This document shows positions 1 through 7,104 of a DNA stretch of 13,811 nt, one piece after another. Each line of letters starts with the position of its first letter. The stretch's first letter is position 1. The DNA lies in contig JBFKQZ010000056.1 in the NCBI GenBank assembly GCA_041627475.1, positions 1 to 13,811 of the forward strand, in the 5' to 3' direction. Source of the stretch: JBFGFG01 sp041627475. Its GTDB lineage: Bacteria > Actinomycetota > Nitriliruptoria > Nitriliruptorales > Nitriliruptoraceae. The notes under the pieces were generated by a model. That model was not told the origin of the DNA. It did no database searches and saw only the letters and a program-made list of their open reading frames with translations. The position numbers and the translations under genes were made by a program.

Positions 1-1
1 C

Positions 2-1504
2 GCGACGTGGGTCGCCGAGGACATCGGCTGGCGTGCGACGAACCGCCTGCGCGCCGAGCTGACCGAGCACGTCATGCGCCAGGACCTCGGCTTCCACACC
101 GAGCACGCACCGGGCCACCTCATCGAACGGGTCGACGGTGATGTCACCGCCCTGTCGAACTTCTTCTCTGCGATGGCCGTCAAGGTCGTCGGCAACGGCC
201 TCCTGATCACCGGGATCCTCGTCCTGGTGATCCGTGAGTCGTGGCCGCTGGGGACCAGCGTCACCATCCTCGTCGTCCTGGCGCTGTTCGGCTTCGCCCG
301 GCTGCACGGCGTCGCCGTGCCGTGGTGGACCGACCTCAGCCGGTCCCACGCCGAGGTGTACGGCCAGGTCGGTGAGCAGGTGGAGGGGACCGAGGACATC
401 GTCCCCAACGGTGCCGCCGCGTACATGCAGGAGCGCTTCGCCGGGCGGCTGCGGACCCTCCTCCCGCAGACGGTCCGGGCGTGGACCGGCTTCGCGATGA
501 TGTGGGGCACCAGCCAGCTGCTGGCCTCGTTGACGACGCTGGTCGTCTTCGTGCTCGGAGCGCGGCTCTTCGACGCGGGCTCGCTGACGATCGGGTCGAT
601 CTTCCTCGTCCTCTACTACGTCGGGATGGTCGAGCGACCGCTCCACCAGCTGCGTGACCAGTTCCAGGACCTCCAGAAGGCCGGCGGCGCGATCGTCCGC
701 ATCCAGGACCTCCTCGCCGTCGAGCCGCGACTCGCCCCGGGCGGCGGGACACGCCTTCCTCGCGGGCCGCTGCCCGTGACGTTCGACCACGTGGACTTCA
801 CCTACGCGGGCGAGGACGACGCACGTCGCGTGCTGCACGACGTCCACCTCCACCTGGGTGCGGGACGCACGCTCGGCGTCGTCGGGCGGACCGGCTCCGG
901 CAAGTCCACGTTGGCACGCCTCGCGGTGCGGCTGGTCGAGCCGGACGCCGGCCACGTGCGCCTCGGGGACGTCCCGATCGGCGAGGTCGACGACCTGCGC
1001 GACCACGTCGGCATGGTCACCCAGGACGTCCAGCTGTTCCGGGCCTCGGTGCGCGACAACCTCACGTTCTTCGACGACACCGTGCCGGACGAGCGGCTGC
1101 TCGCCGTGCTCGACGACCTCGCCCTGCGGCCGTGGCTGGCCGAGCTGCCCGACGGCCTCGACACCCAGCTCACCGGCGACGACCTGTCGGCCGGGCAGGC
1201 GCAGCTGCTCGCGTTCGCCCGGATCTTCCTGCGCGACCCGGGCCTGGTGGTGCTCGACGAGGCGTCCTCCCGCCTCGACCCGGTCACCGAGGGGCTGCTG
1301 GAGCGGGCGGTCGAGCGCCTGCTGGCCGACCGCACCGGGATCATCATCGCCCACCGGCTCCACACGCTGCACCGCGTCGACGACGTCCTCGTGCTCGAGG
1401 ACGGCCGCATCGTCGAGCACGGCGACCGCGCGACGCTGGCCGCCGACCCCGACAGCCGTTTCGCCCGGCTGCTCGCGGCCGGCATGGAGGAGGTGCTGGC
1501 ATGA
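2..1504 (+). CDS. ABC exporter half-transporter (TMD-NBD), 5' partial, canonical ATPase subunit
   Basis: C-terminal part of a fused membrane-plus-ATPase ABC exporter subunit. The frame is open from base 2 and already reads family-typical sequence (GWRATNRLR) before the first ATG at 74, so the true start lies left of the window. The end of the membrane domain is followed by the nucleotide-binding domain: Walker A GRTGSGKST (884-910), Q-loop MVTQD (about 1013-1027), signature LSAGQ (1184-1198) with Ala in place of the usual Gly, Walker B LVVLDE with the catalytic glutamate present (codon 1259-1261), and the H-loop histidine (codon 1352). Its stop overlaps the next gene's start as ATGA, so the two are translationally coupled and very likely form a heterodimer. 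Substrate is unknown; multidrug or lipid export would be the generic guess. Confidence 0.95.
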   Translation, partial: ATWVAEDIGWRATNRLRAELTEHVMRQDLGFHTEHAPGHLIERVDGDVTALSNFFSAMAVKVVGNGLLITGILVLVIRESWPLGTSVTILVVLALFGFARLHGVAVPWWTDLSRSHAEVYGQVGEQVEGTEDIVPNGAAAYMQERFAGRLRTLLPQTVRAWTGFAMMWGTSQLLASLTTLVVFVLGARLFDAGSLTIGSIFLVLYYVGMVERPLHQLRDQFQDLQKAGGAIVRIQDLLAVEPRLAPGGGTRLPRGPLPVTFDHVDFTYAGEDDARRVLHDVHLHLGAGRTLGVVGRTGSGKSTLARLAVRLVEPDAGHVRLGDVPIGEVDDLRDHVGMVTQDVQLFRASVRDNLTFFDDTVPDERLLAVLDDLALRPWLAELPDGLDTQLTGDDLSAGQAQLLAFARIFLRDPGLVVLDEASSRLDPVTEGLLERAVERLLADRTGIIIAHRLHTLHRVDDVLVLEDGRIVEHGDRATLAADPDSRFARLLAAGMEEVLA

Positions 1505-3270
1505 GCACGGGACTCCGGGGCGACCGCAGCCCCTGGTGGGTGCTGGCCCGCCTGATCCGCAACCAGCCGGTGCGCTGGACGACGAGCCTGGTCGTGTGGG
1601 TCACGATCTGGACGATGCCGGTGCTGCTCGGCGTGTTCACGCAGGCGTTCTTCGACCGGCTCACCGGTGACGGCGGCTGGGAGCTCGAGTCCGTCGTCGT
1701 CGCCGTCGTGGTCTGGACCGCGGCGTTCCTCGCCGCGATGTGGCTCGGGATCCGCCTGCACGCCCGCCTGATGGTGCGCGCCCGGACCTCGGTCATGCGT
1801 GCCATGCTCGCGTGGATCTTCGGGCTGCCCGCCGCCAGCCCGGTCGCGGAGTCGGCCGGGGAGGTCGTCAGCCGCTTCCGCGACGACACCGAGCACCTGC
1901 AGGAGGCGTTCGACTTCAGCGTCGACTTCGTCGGCTCCGTGCTCGCGGCCGTCATCACCTTCGTCGTGCTCGCAGCGGTCGCGCCGGTGCTTGCGATCGC
2001 CGGGTTCGTGCCCATCGTCTTCGTCGTGATCGGCGTGTGGGGGCTCAACCGACGCATCAAGGCCTACCGGGTCGCGGCGCGCGACACGACCGAGGCGGTC
2101 ACCGGGTTCCTCGGCGAGACGTTCGGCGCGGCCGGTGCGGTCAAGGTCGCGGGTGCCGAGGCGTCGCTGCTGCGACGGTTCGGCACGCTCAACGAGCACC
2201 GTCGCCGGATGATGGTCCGCGACCGCACGCTCTCGGCCGGCGTCGACGCGTTGGTCAACAACACCGCGGACGTCGCGCTCGGGGTCGTCCTGCTGCTGGC
2301 CGCCGGCGCGATCGGTGCCAGCGGACCGGACGGGCTGACCGTCGGCGAGATCGCGCTGTTCACGGTGCTGCTCGGCCGCATCACCTTCGGTGCCTACATG
2401 ACCGGTCAGTTCCTGGCCCGTGTCCAGCAGGCGGGGGTCTCGGTCGACCGGATGGTGCGGCTGCTGCCCGGCGCCACGACGCCGGACCTGTTCGTCCACC
2501 ACCAGCTGGAGGACCCGCTGGCCACGTCCGGCCCACCCGTGACCACAGGCGGGCGGACCGACGTGCCCCTGCTCGAGCTCGCCGGTGCGACCTGTCACTA
2601 CGGCGCGACGACGGCCGGCATCACGGACGTCGACCTGGTCGTCCACGAAGGGCAGCTGGTCGTCGTCACCGGCCAGGTCGGTGCCGGCAAGACCACGCTG
2701 CTGCGGGCCGCACTCGGCCTGCTGCCGCTGCAGGCCGGTGCGGTGCGCTGGCGCGGCGTGCCGGTCGACGGCCCGGACGAGCTCGGCCCGCCACGGACCG
2801 CCTACACGCCGCAGGTGCCGCGCATGTTCTCGATGCAGCTCCGCGACAACCTCGCCATGGGTCTCGAGACCGACGACGACGAGCTGCTCGAGGCCATGCG
2901 TGCCGCGACCCTCGACGTCGACCTCGCGGCGATGCCGCACGGCCTGGCGACCATGGTGGGTCCGCGCGGGCTGCGGCTGTCGGGCGGCCAGGTACAGCGG
3001 TCGGCCGCGGCACGGATGCTCGTGCGCCGTCCCGAGCTACTGGTCTTCGACGACCTGTCCAGCGCGCTGGACGTCGAGACCGAGGCGCAGTTGTGGGACC
3101 GGCTCTTCGCCGGTGACGAGCCGACGACCGCCCTGGTCGTCAGTCACCGTCGGCCCGCACTCGCCCGCGCCGACCTCGTGGTCGTCCTCGACCAGGGCCG
3201 CATCGTCGCCCGGGGCACGGCCGACGAGCTCCGCAGGACCTCACCGGTCTTCCGCGAACTCTGGGGCTGA
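1501..3270 (+). CDS. ABC exporter half-transporter (TMD-NBD), degenerate ATPase partner
   Basis: A 589-aa full-length half-transporter partnering the upstream subunit. The start is the ATG of the ATGA overlap at 1501; an in-frame extension upstream would only be antiparallel shadow of the previous gene. An N-terminal membrane domain (about residues 20-300, several hydrophobic spans) precedes a linker and the ATPase domain: Walker A GQVGAGKTT (391-399), Q-loop YTPQ, signature LSGGQ (493-497), Walker B LLVFDD (Asp517-Asp518) and H-loop His549. The residue after the Walker B aspartate is Asp instead of the catalytic Glu, as known for the degenerate subunit of heterodimeric exporters such as TM287/288. 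The 3' end overlaps the convergent regulator gene by 30 bp, so there is no room for a separate terminator. Export substrate unknown. Confidence 0.95.
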   Translation: MSTGLRGDRSPWWVLARLIRNQPVRWTTSLVVWVTIWTMPVLLGVFTQAFFDRLTGDGGWELESVVVAVVVWTAAFLAAMWLGIRLHARLMVRARTSVMRAMLAWIFGLPAASPVAESAGEVVSRFRDDTEHLQEAFDFSVDFVGSVLAAVITFVVLAAVAPVLAIAGFVPIVFVVIGVWGLNRRIKAYRVAARDTTEAVTGFLGETFGAAGAVKVAGAEASLLRRFGTLNEHRRRMMVRDRTLSAGVDALVNNTADVALGVVLLLAAGAIGASGPDGLTVGEIALFTVLLGRITFGAYMTGQFLARVQQAGVSVDRMVRLLPGATTPDLFVHHQLEDPLATSGPPVTTGGRTDVPLLELAGATCHYGATTAGITDVDLVVHEGQLVVVTGQVGAGKTTLLRAALGLLPLQAGAVRWRGVPVDGPDELGPPRTAYTPQVPRMFSMQLRDNLAMGLETDDDELLEAMRAATLDVDLAAMPHGLATMVGPRGLRLSGGQVQRSAAARMLVRRPELLVFDDLSSALDVETEAQLWDRLFAGDEPTTALVVSHRRPALARADLVVVLDQGRIVARGTADELRRTSPVFRELWG

Positions 3271-4062
3271 CCCCGGTCCGGCCAGCTCCCGCAGCATGGT
3301 GCGGGTCGACTCGTCGGCCGGCAGCAGCGTCTCGACGCGGAGCTCCTCGACGGTCGCGTCCTGTGCCCCACCGATCGACGCGATCATCGTCAACAGGCGC
3401 AGATGGTGACCGCCCAGCTCCAGGTGGAGCGGCACCGCCAGGTCCTTCGGCGATGCAGGCCGCGTCGCTGGAGTGGTCCCGGCCAGCTGCTCGAGCTCGT
3501 CGGCAAGTGCCGCCAGGTCCGCAGCGCCGCCGTGGTGTGCCACTTCGCGCCGGAGTCGTCCGAGCAGCACCGTCGCGACCTCACCCAGGTTGACGACGTG
3601 CGGCCGCAGCCCGTCGGGGTGCAGCAGCAGCCGCAGCACGTTGCCGCGTGCCGCAGCGGCGGCAGCCTCCGGATCGGGAAGCAGACCCGTCAGGCGCGCC
3701 GTCGCGGCGTTGGCCAGGACGAGGTCCCAGCGGCGGTCGACCGCATAGGCGGGGGCCGGGTCGTGGGCGTCGACGACCTGCTGGAGCACGCGCCTCACGT
3801 GCCGTCGCTCGGTGTGGTCCAACGGTGCTGCCGGGTGCGCAGCTGCATAACCGGCAGCACCCAGCAGGTCGTTCTGCGCCCGAAGCGGGACGTCGAGGAC
3901 GTCGGCGAGCCGCAGCACCATCTCGCGACTGGGACTGCTGCGACCGGTCTCGAGGTGGCTGAGGTGCCGCTGCGAGACGTCGGCCATCGCCGACAGCTCG
4001 AGCTGGCTGTGGCGGCGAGCCGTGCGCCACCGGCGGAGCTCACTGCCGAACGCCGACGCCAT
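3241..4062 (-). CDS. XRE-family regulator with MmyB-like ligand-binding domain
   Basis: A 273-aa cytoplasmic DNA-binding regulator. Residues about 5-65 form an XRE/Cro-type helix-turn-helix (LRRWRTARRHSQLELS, then VSQRHLSHLETGRSSPS). The rest resembles the MmyB-like regulator ligand-binding domain, recognisable by YAVDRRWDLVLANAATARL near residue 105 and the following PEAAAAAARGNVLRLLLHPD stretch. The ATG at 4062 is preceded by a good Shine-Dalgarno sequence (GAGGAG, about 4071-4076). The gene is divergent from a small membrane protein across a gap with a perfect palindrome, so autoregulation plus control of the divergent gene is the natural inference. Members of this family often sit next to the gene they control; the ligand cannot be told here. 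Its 3' end overlaps the ABC transporter gene. Confidence 0.9.
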   Translation of the reverse strand: MASAFGSELRRWRTARRHSQLELSAMADVSQRHLSHLETGRSSPSREMVLRLADVLDVPLRAQNDLLGAAGYAAAHPAAPLDHTERRHVRRVLQQVVDAHDPAPAYAVDRRWDLVLANAATARLTGLLPDPEAAAAAARGNVLRLLLHPDGLRPHVVNLGEVATVLLGRLRREVAHHGGAADLAALADELEQLAGTTPATRPASPKDLAVPLHLELGGHHLRLLTMIASIGGAQDATVEELRVETLLPADESTRTMLRELAGPGSAPEFAEDR

Positions 4063-4084
4063 GACCTGCTCTCCTCGTCACGGC

Positions 4085-4090
4085 AGCCTA
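4085..4090 (-). promoter_or_regulatory. Candidate -10 box of the XRE regulator
   Basis: Reading the minus strand, TAGGCT fits the actinobacterial TANNNT -10 pattern. A transcript starting about 7 nt downstream would have a leader of about 16 nt that still contains the GAGGAG Shine-Dalgarno of the regulator. No convincing -35 is seen; the expected -35 region falls inside the inverted-repeat cluster at 4101-4129, which would suit repression. Confidence 0.35.
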
Positions 4091-4100
4091 CGGGACACGG

Positions 4101-4129
4101 GTCATCGAGGTGATGACCTCGGAGGTCAT
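4101..4129. promoter_or_regulatory. Inverted-repeat cluster, likely operator
   Basis: ATGACCTCGGAGGTCAT at 4113-4129 is a perfect 8-1-8 palindrome. It overlaps GTCATC-GAGGT-GATGAC (4101-4117, perfect 6-5-6) and GAGGT-GATG-ACCTC (4107-4120, perfect 5-4-5). The half-site GAGGT(C/G)AT therefore recurs in both orientations. The cluster is in the 119-bp gap between the divergent XRE regulator and the membrane-protein gene, over or next to where the leftward -35 should be. Dyad symmetry fits a dimeric XRE regulator. That it is bound by the neighbouring regulator is inference. Confidence 0.6.
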
Positions 4130-4181
4130 TGCATGGCCGCGCGCACGGGCGATGCTCGGGACACCCGTCAGAGGAACCATC

Positions 4182-4574
4182 GTGGCCGTCCACCCCACCA
4201 TGCAGACCGCACCGCCAGCGCTGCTCATCCGCGCCATCCGCACCAACGCCGCGTTCTCCGCAGTGAGCGGCACCGCGCTCACGATCGGCGCCCCGTGGCT
4301 CGACGACCTCCTCGGTGCGCCCGCCCCACTGCTCGTCGCCATCGGGGTCGGGCTGCTCGGCTTCGTGGCCGTGCTCCTGTCGATCCTGCGACGGCCCACG
4401 CTCCGCCAGGACGCACGGCTCGTCGTCGCCGCCGACCTGCTCTGGATCGTCGCCGCCGTCCCGATCATCGCCCTCGACCTGCTCACACCCACCGGCACGG
4501 CGCTGCTGGCCCTCGTCACGGTCGCCGTCGGTGTGATCACGATCGCCCAGCTCCGGGGCCTCCTGACGAGCTAG
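4182..4574 (+). CDS. Small four-helix integral membrane protein, unknown function
   Basis: About 130 aa with four hydrophobic segments: around NAAFSAVSGTALTIG, LLVAIGVGLLGFVAVLL, VVAADLLWIVAAVPIIAL and LLALVTVAVGVITIAQL. It resembles a widespread class of uncharacterised bacterial four-helix membrane proteins, but I cannot name a family. I chose the GTG at 4182 because GAGGAA (4171-4176) lies 5 nt upstream. The ATG at 4200 is the alternative (124 aa). The more upstream ATG at 4110 would put the operator palindrome inside the coding region and is less likely. It is divergent from the XRE regulator and followed after 40 bp by the EEP-family gene, so the regulator probably controls it. Confidence 0.75.
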   Translation: MAVHPTMQTAPPALLIRAIRTNAAFSAVSGTALTIGAPWLDDLLGAPAPLLVAIGVGLLGFVAVLLSILRRPTLRQDARLVVAADLLWIVAAVPIIALDLLTPTGTALLALVTVAVGVITIAQLRGLLTS

Positions 4575-4581
4575 GACTGGC

Positions 4582-4587
4582 TAGCGT
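4582..4587 (+). promoter_or_regulatory. Candidate -10 box (CTAGCGTCG motif) of the EEP-family gene
   Basis: TAGCGT within CTAGCGTCGC, 27 nt before the ATG at 4615. The same extended box occurs upstream of three other starts in this window (6159-6164 minus, 7801-7806 plus, 13701-13706 minus), and it fits TANNNT. No clear -35 is visible. It suggests the EEP gene can be transcribed independently of the membrane-protein gene. Confidence 0.4.
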
Positions 4588-4614
4588 CGCCGGACCGGCT
4601 CCCTGGAGGCGTCC

Positions 4615-5691
4615 ATGCGGTGGGTGTGGAGGATCGCGGCGACGATGGTCGCGCTGGTCGTCGTGCTTGCCGCGGCGATCCGGCTGACGACCTTCCATCC
4701 GCCCGCCGAGGCGACCGAGGAGGTCACCTGCCCCGCCGACACACCCACCCTCACGGCCGGCCAGTCGGTGACGGTGCTGAACTGGAACGTCCAGTACTTC
4801 GCCGGCAAGGACTACGTGTTCTGGTACGACCTGCTGGACGGGACGGGCCCGGACGACCGGCCGTCCGCGGCGGCGATCGACGCGACCCTCGCCGAGGTCG
4901 CACGGGTCATCGAGGACGTCGAACCGGACGTCATCCTGCTGCAGGAGGTCGACGACGGGGCCGCCCGGACCGACGGCGAGGACCAGCTGGCCGAGCTGCT
5001 GCAGCTCCTGCCCGACCGTTACGCGTGTCACGCCAGCGCCACCTACTGGCAGGCCGCGTTCGCGCCGCACCCACGGATCATGGGGTCGGTCGGCATGAAG
5101 CTGTCGACCGTGTCGCGCTGGGCGATCGACGACGCCACGCGCTACCAGCTGGCGCAGATGCCGTCGGACCTGCTGACCCGGCAGTTCGACATCCGCCGCG
5201 CGATCCTCGAGACCCGGCTGCCGGTCGAGGGCGGCGGTGCGTTCGCGGTGCTCAACACCCACCTCGACGCGTTCGCCCAGGGCAGCGACACGATGGAGCG
5301 GCAGGTCGCCCAGACCCGCGACCTCCTGGACGAGTTCACCGACGCCGGCGTGCCGTGGGTCCTCGGCGGTGACATGAACCTCCTGCCGCCCGGCGGGCAG
5401 TACGAGCAACTGCGGCCTGCCCAGCAGGAGTACTACGCGCCCGAGAGCGAGCTGGCCGTCCTGACCGACGCGTACGCCTCGGTCCCGTCGGTCGAGGAGG
5501 CGAACGGCCCCGACGCCACGACCTGGTTCACCCACTGGCCCAACGACCCGGCGGTGGCGGGGCCCGACCGCACGATCGACTTCCTGTTCCACAGCCCGCT
5601 GCTCACGCTCGGCGCCCACGAGGTCCGCAGCGAGGACACGCTCGAGATCTCCGACCACCTGCCGGTGATCGCGACGTACGACCTGCCCTAG
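4615..5691 (+). CDS. Endonuclease/exonuclease/phosphatase (EEP) family protein, membrane-anchored or secreted
   Basis: A 358-aa protein with an N-terminal signal or anchor segment (charged MRWVWR, then a hydrophobic stretch to about residue 23) followed by an EEP catalytic fold, so the active domain probably acts outside the membrane. The metal-dependent hydrolase motifs are intact and in order: NWN (56-58), LLQE with Glu111, NTHLD with His216 and Asp218, GGDMN with Asp253 and Asn255, Asp322 in TIDF, and the terminal SDH pair Asp347-His348. The family covers DNases, sphingomyelinases and inositol phosphatases; the substrate cannot be told from these motifs. The ATG at 4615 has a TGGAGG Shine-Dalgarno at optimal spacing. 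Its TAG stop is interleaved with that of the convergent DUF1801 gene in CTAG at 5688-5691. Confidence 0.92.
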   Translation: MRWVWRIAATMVALVVVLAAAIRLTTFHPPAEATEEVTCPADTPTLTAGQSVTVLNWNVQYFAGKDYVFWYDLLDGTGPDDRPSAAAIDATLAEVARVIEDVEPDVILLQEVDDGAARTDGEDQLAELLQLLPDRYACHASATYWQAAFAPHPRIMGSVGMKLSTVSRWAIDDATRYQLAQMPSDLLTRQFDIRRAILETRLPVEGGGAFAVLNTHLDAFAQGSDTMERQVAQTRDLLDEFTDAGVPWVLGGDMNLLPPGGQYEQLRPAQQEYYAPESELAVLTDAYASVPSVEEANGPDATTWFTHWPNDPAVAGPDRTIDFLFHSPLLTLGAHEVRSEDTLEISDHLPVIATYDLP

Positions 5692-6131
5692 CCGCGGACG
5701 CTGTCGACGATGCCGAGGAACTCCTCGACGTCGAGGCGGGCGATCTCGTCACCCACGACGTCGAGCGGCAGGTCGTCGAGCTGCCGGAACCGGACGCAGG
5801 ACTTGCCCATGTCCAGCTTCTTCCCGGTCTCCCGGTAGGCGGCACGGAAGGCCTCGCCGCCGGCCTCGTCGCTGTACGGCCCCGTCAGGTAGAGCGAGTA
5901 GTGCCGCGCCTGCCGCGTGAGCGCCGCGTACATCAGCGGCTGACCGTTGTACGTGGGCCCCGAGCGGTCCAGCGGCACCTCGTAGGTGAGCATCCCCCAC
6001 CGCACGGCCTCGACGTACCCCTCGGGGAGGTTGTCGAGGATCGTCGCCCGGACCTCCTCGACCACGTCGCGGTGCTCGGGGTCGAGCTCGTCGAGGAACT
6101 CGTCCACCGTCGTGGCTGACGAACGCACCAT
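5688..6131 (-). CDS. DUF1801 family protein
   Basis: A 147-aa soluble protein matching the DUF1801 (YdhG-like) family over nearly its full length: TVDEFLDELDPEHRDVV at the N terminus, EAVRWGMLTYEVPL near residue 42, QPLMYAALTRQARHYSLYL near 63-82, and KKLDMGKSCVRFRQLDDLP near 105-122. The fold is known but no biochemical function is established. The ATG at 6131 has a perfect GGAGG Shine-Dalgarno 5 nt upstream, and a TAGCGT -10 candidate lies about 28 nt upstream. It is convergent with the EEP gene and shares its stop-codon bases. It is divergent from the NERD-domain gene across 113 bp. Confidence 0.9.
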   Translation of the reverse strand: MVRSSATTVDEFLDELDPEHRDVVEEVRATILDNLPEGYVEAVRWGMLTYEVPLDRSGPTYNGQPLMYAALTRQARHYSLYLTGPYSDEAGGEAFRAAYRETGKKLDMGKSCVRFRQLDDLPLDVVGDEIARLDVEEFLGIVDSVRG

Positions 6132-6158
6132 GGAGGCCTCCGGAGGGGCAGTCTCCCG

Positions 6159-6164
6159 ACGCTA
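6159..6164 (-). promoter_or_regulatory. Candidate -10 box (CTAGCGTCG motif) of the DUF1801 gene
   Basis: On the minus strand, TAGCGT within CTAGCGTCGG. A start about 7 nt downstream would give a leader of roughly 20 nt that includes the GGAGG ribosome binding site. The motif matches the boxes at 4582, 7801 and 13701. A TTGAGA upstream is at the wrong spacing to be a clear -35. Confidence 0.4.
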
Positions 6165-6195
6165 GTCAGGTCGGACCACATCGGGTCTCAAGTTC

Positions 6196-6227
6196 TGTCG
6201 TCGCCACGTCGACAAGGTGGCACGACA
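6196..6227. repeat. Imperfect inverted repeat before the NERD-domain gene
   Basis: TGTCGTCGCCAC (6196-6207) and GTGGCACGACA (6217-6227) are complementary apart from one bulged base, separated by GTCGACAAG. It ends 17 nt before the GTG start at 6245 and just before the GGAGG ribosome site. It could be an operator in the divergent promoter region or a leader hairpin. The arms are longer than I would expect by chance in a 113-bp gap, but GC-rich DNA makes such pairs common. Confidence 0.4.
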
Positions 6228-6244
6228 AGCTGTGGAGGGGGACC

Positions 6245-7099
6245 GTGGCACACGATGCGGCGCCGCCGTCCCCGTCAGCGCGACGCCCGACCGCGAGCGG
6301 CGCGAAGGTCCACACGGGCACGCACCCGATGATCACGTGGCTCGCGTCCCTCGGTGCCGACTACCCACCGCCGCCTCCCTCCACTGCCCCGTGGCACCCG
6401 GGCGGCGACGTCGGTCGGACCGTGGCCGCGCGGCTCGACGACCTGCCGCGACCGGACTGGGTCGTGCTCCACGACGTCCCGGTGGGTGCCACCGCGCGTC
6501 TGGACCACCTCGTCATCGGTCCCCCCGGCACGTTCACGATCACCGTGCGTCGCCTGACCGGTGAGGTCGTCGCCGACGGCCGCCACGTCCTGGTCGACGG
6601 CATCGCCACGTCGTGGCTGCGCGAGGACGCCGAGGCGGCCGACGTGGTCGGGAGGGTCCTCGAGGAGGCAACCGGGATCGCGCCGCGGACGTGGCCGGTC
6701 CTGGTCCTCGACGGCTGCCGGGTCCGGATCCGGGAGCGACCGCCGGCGGCGACCGTGCTCACGAGCACCGAGGTCCCGGGGTGGTTCCTCAGCCAGGCAC
6801 GGACCGTGCACCTCACCCAGCAGGACGTGCTGTCGCTGGAGACCGCGACACGGGCCGAGCACGCCTGGCCGGGGGCGCCGGCACGCGCGACGACACCCAC
6901 TCCCCTGCGCACGCCACGGACGTCGGTGTCAGTGACGCACTGGCCCCGCTTCGGGCAGGACCGGTGGTACGTGACGCTCGCCGACGGCACGACGATCGGC
7001 CACCTCGACGCGACCACGGGCACGCTCCACGTCGACCGTCCGGAGGACGAGTCGCTCGTCCGGGCGGTGCTCCGGGCGAACTACGCGCCGCTGCGCTGA
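6245..7099 (+). CDS. NERD-domain protein, apparently catalytically degenerate
   Basis: A 284-aa protein with a proline-rich N terminus and a nuclease-related (NERD) domain at about residues 50-125. The recognisable part is WVVLHDVPVGATARLDHLV followed by GPPGTFTI; in typical NERD proteins this reads as an IDHV strand, GPxGVF, then a [DE]xK motif. Here Asp87-His88 is kept, but the [DE]xK position reads Thr100-Val101-Arg102, and the glutamate expected in the first helix (GxEGE-like) is replaced in GGDVGRTVAARL. It may thus be a non-catalytic relative. The C-terminal region (about 215-284: SVTHWPRFG, WYVTLADGTTIGHLD) is unfamiliar. The GTG start at 6245 follows a GGAGGGG ribosome site; the ATG at 6329 is a less likely alternative. 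It ends 16 bp from a convergent gene. Confidence 0.8.
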   Translation: MAHDAAPPSPSARRPTASGAKVHTGTHPMITWLASLGADYPPPPPSTAPWHPGGDVGRTVAARLDDLPRPDWVVLHDVPVGATARLDHLVIGPPGTFTITVRRLTGEVVADGRHVLVDGIATSWLREDAEAADVVGRVLEEATGIAPRTWPVLVLDGCRVRIRERPPAATVLTSTEVPGWFLSQARTVHLTQQDVLSLETATRAEHAWPGAPARATTPTPLRTPRTSVSVTHWPRFGQDRWYVTLADGTTIGHLDATTGTLHVDRPEDESLVRAVLRANYAPLR

Positions 7100-7104
7100 C
7101 GCGC

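Noticed and set aside
802..2940. 712-aa open frame on the minus strand
   Set aside because: It lies opposite the two ABC transporter genes, is Arg/His/Asp/Gly-rich low-complexity sequence with no motifs, and is a typical antisense artefact of GC-rich codon use.
4110..4181. Longer start (ATG 4110) for the small membrane protein
   Set aside because: It would place the palindromic operator within the coding sequence and has no ribosome site, while GTG 4182 has GAGGAA at good spacing.
4537..5658. 373-aa open frame on the minus strand
   Set aside because: It is antisense to the EEP-family gene, which carries all catalytic motifs.
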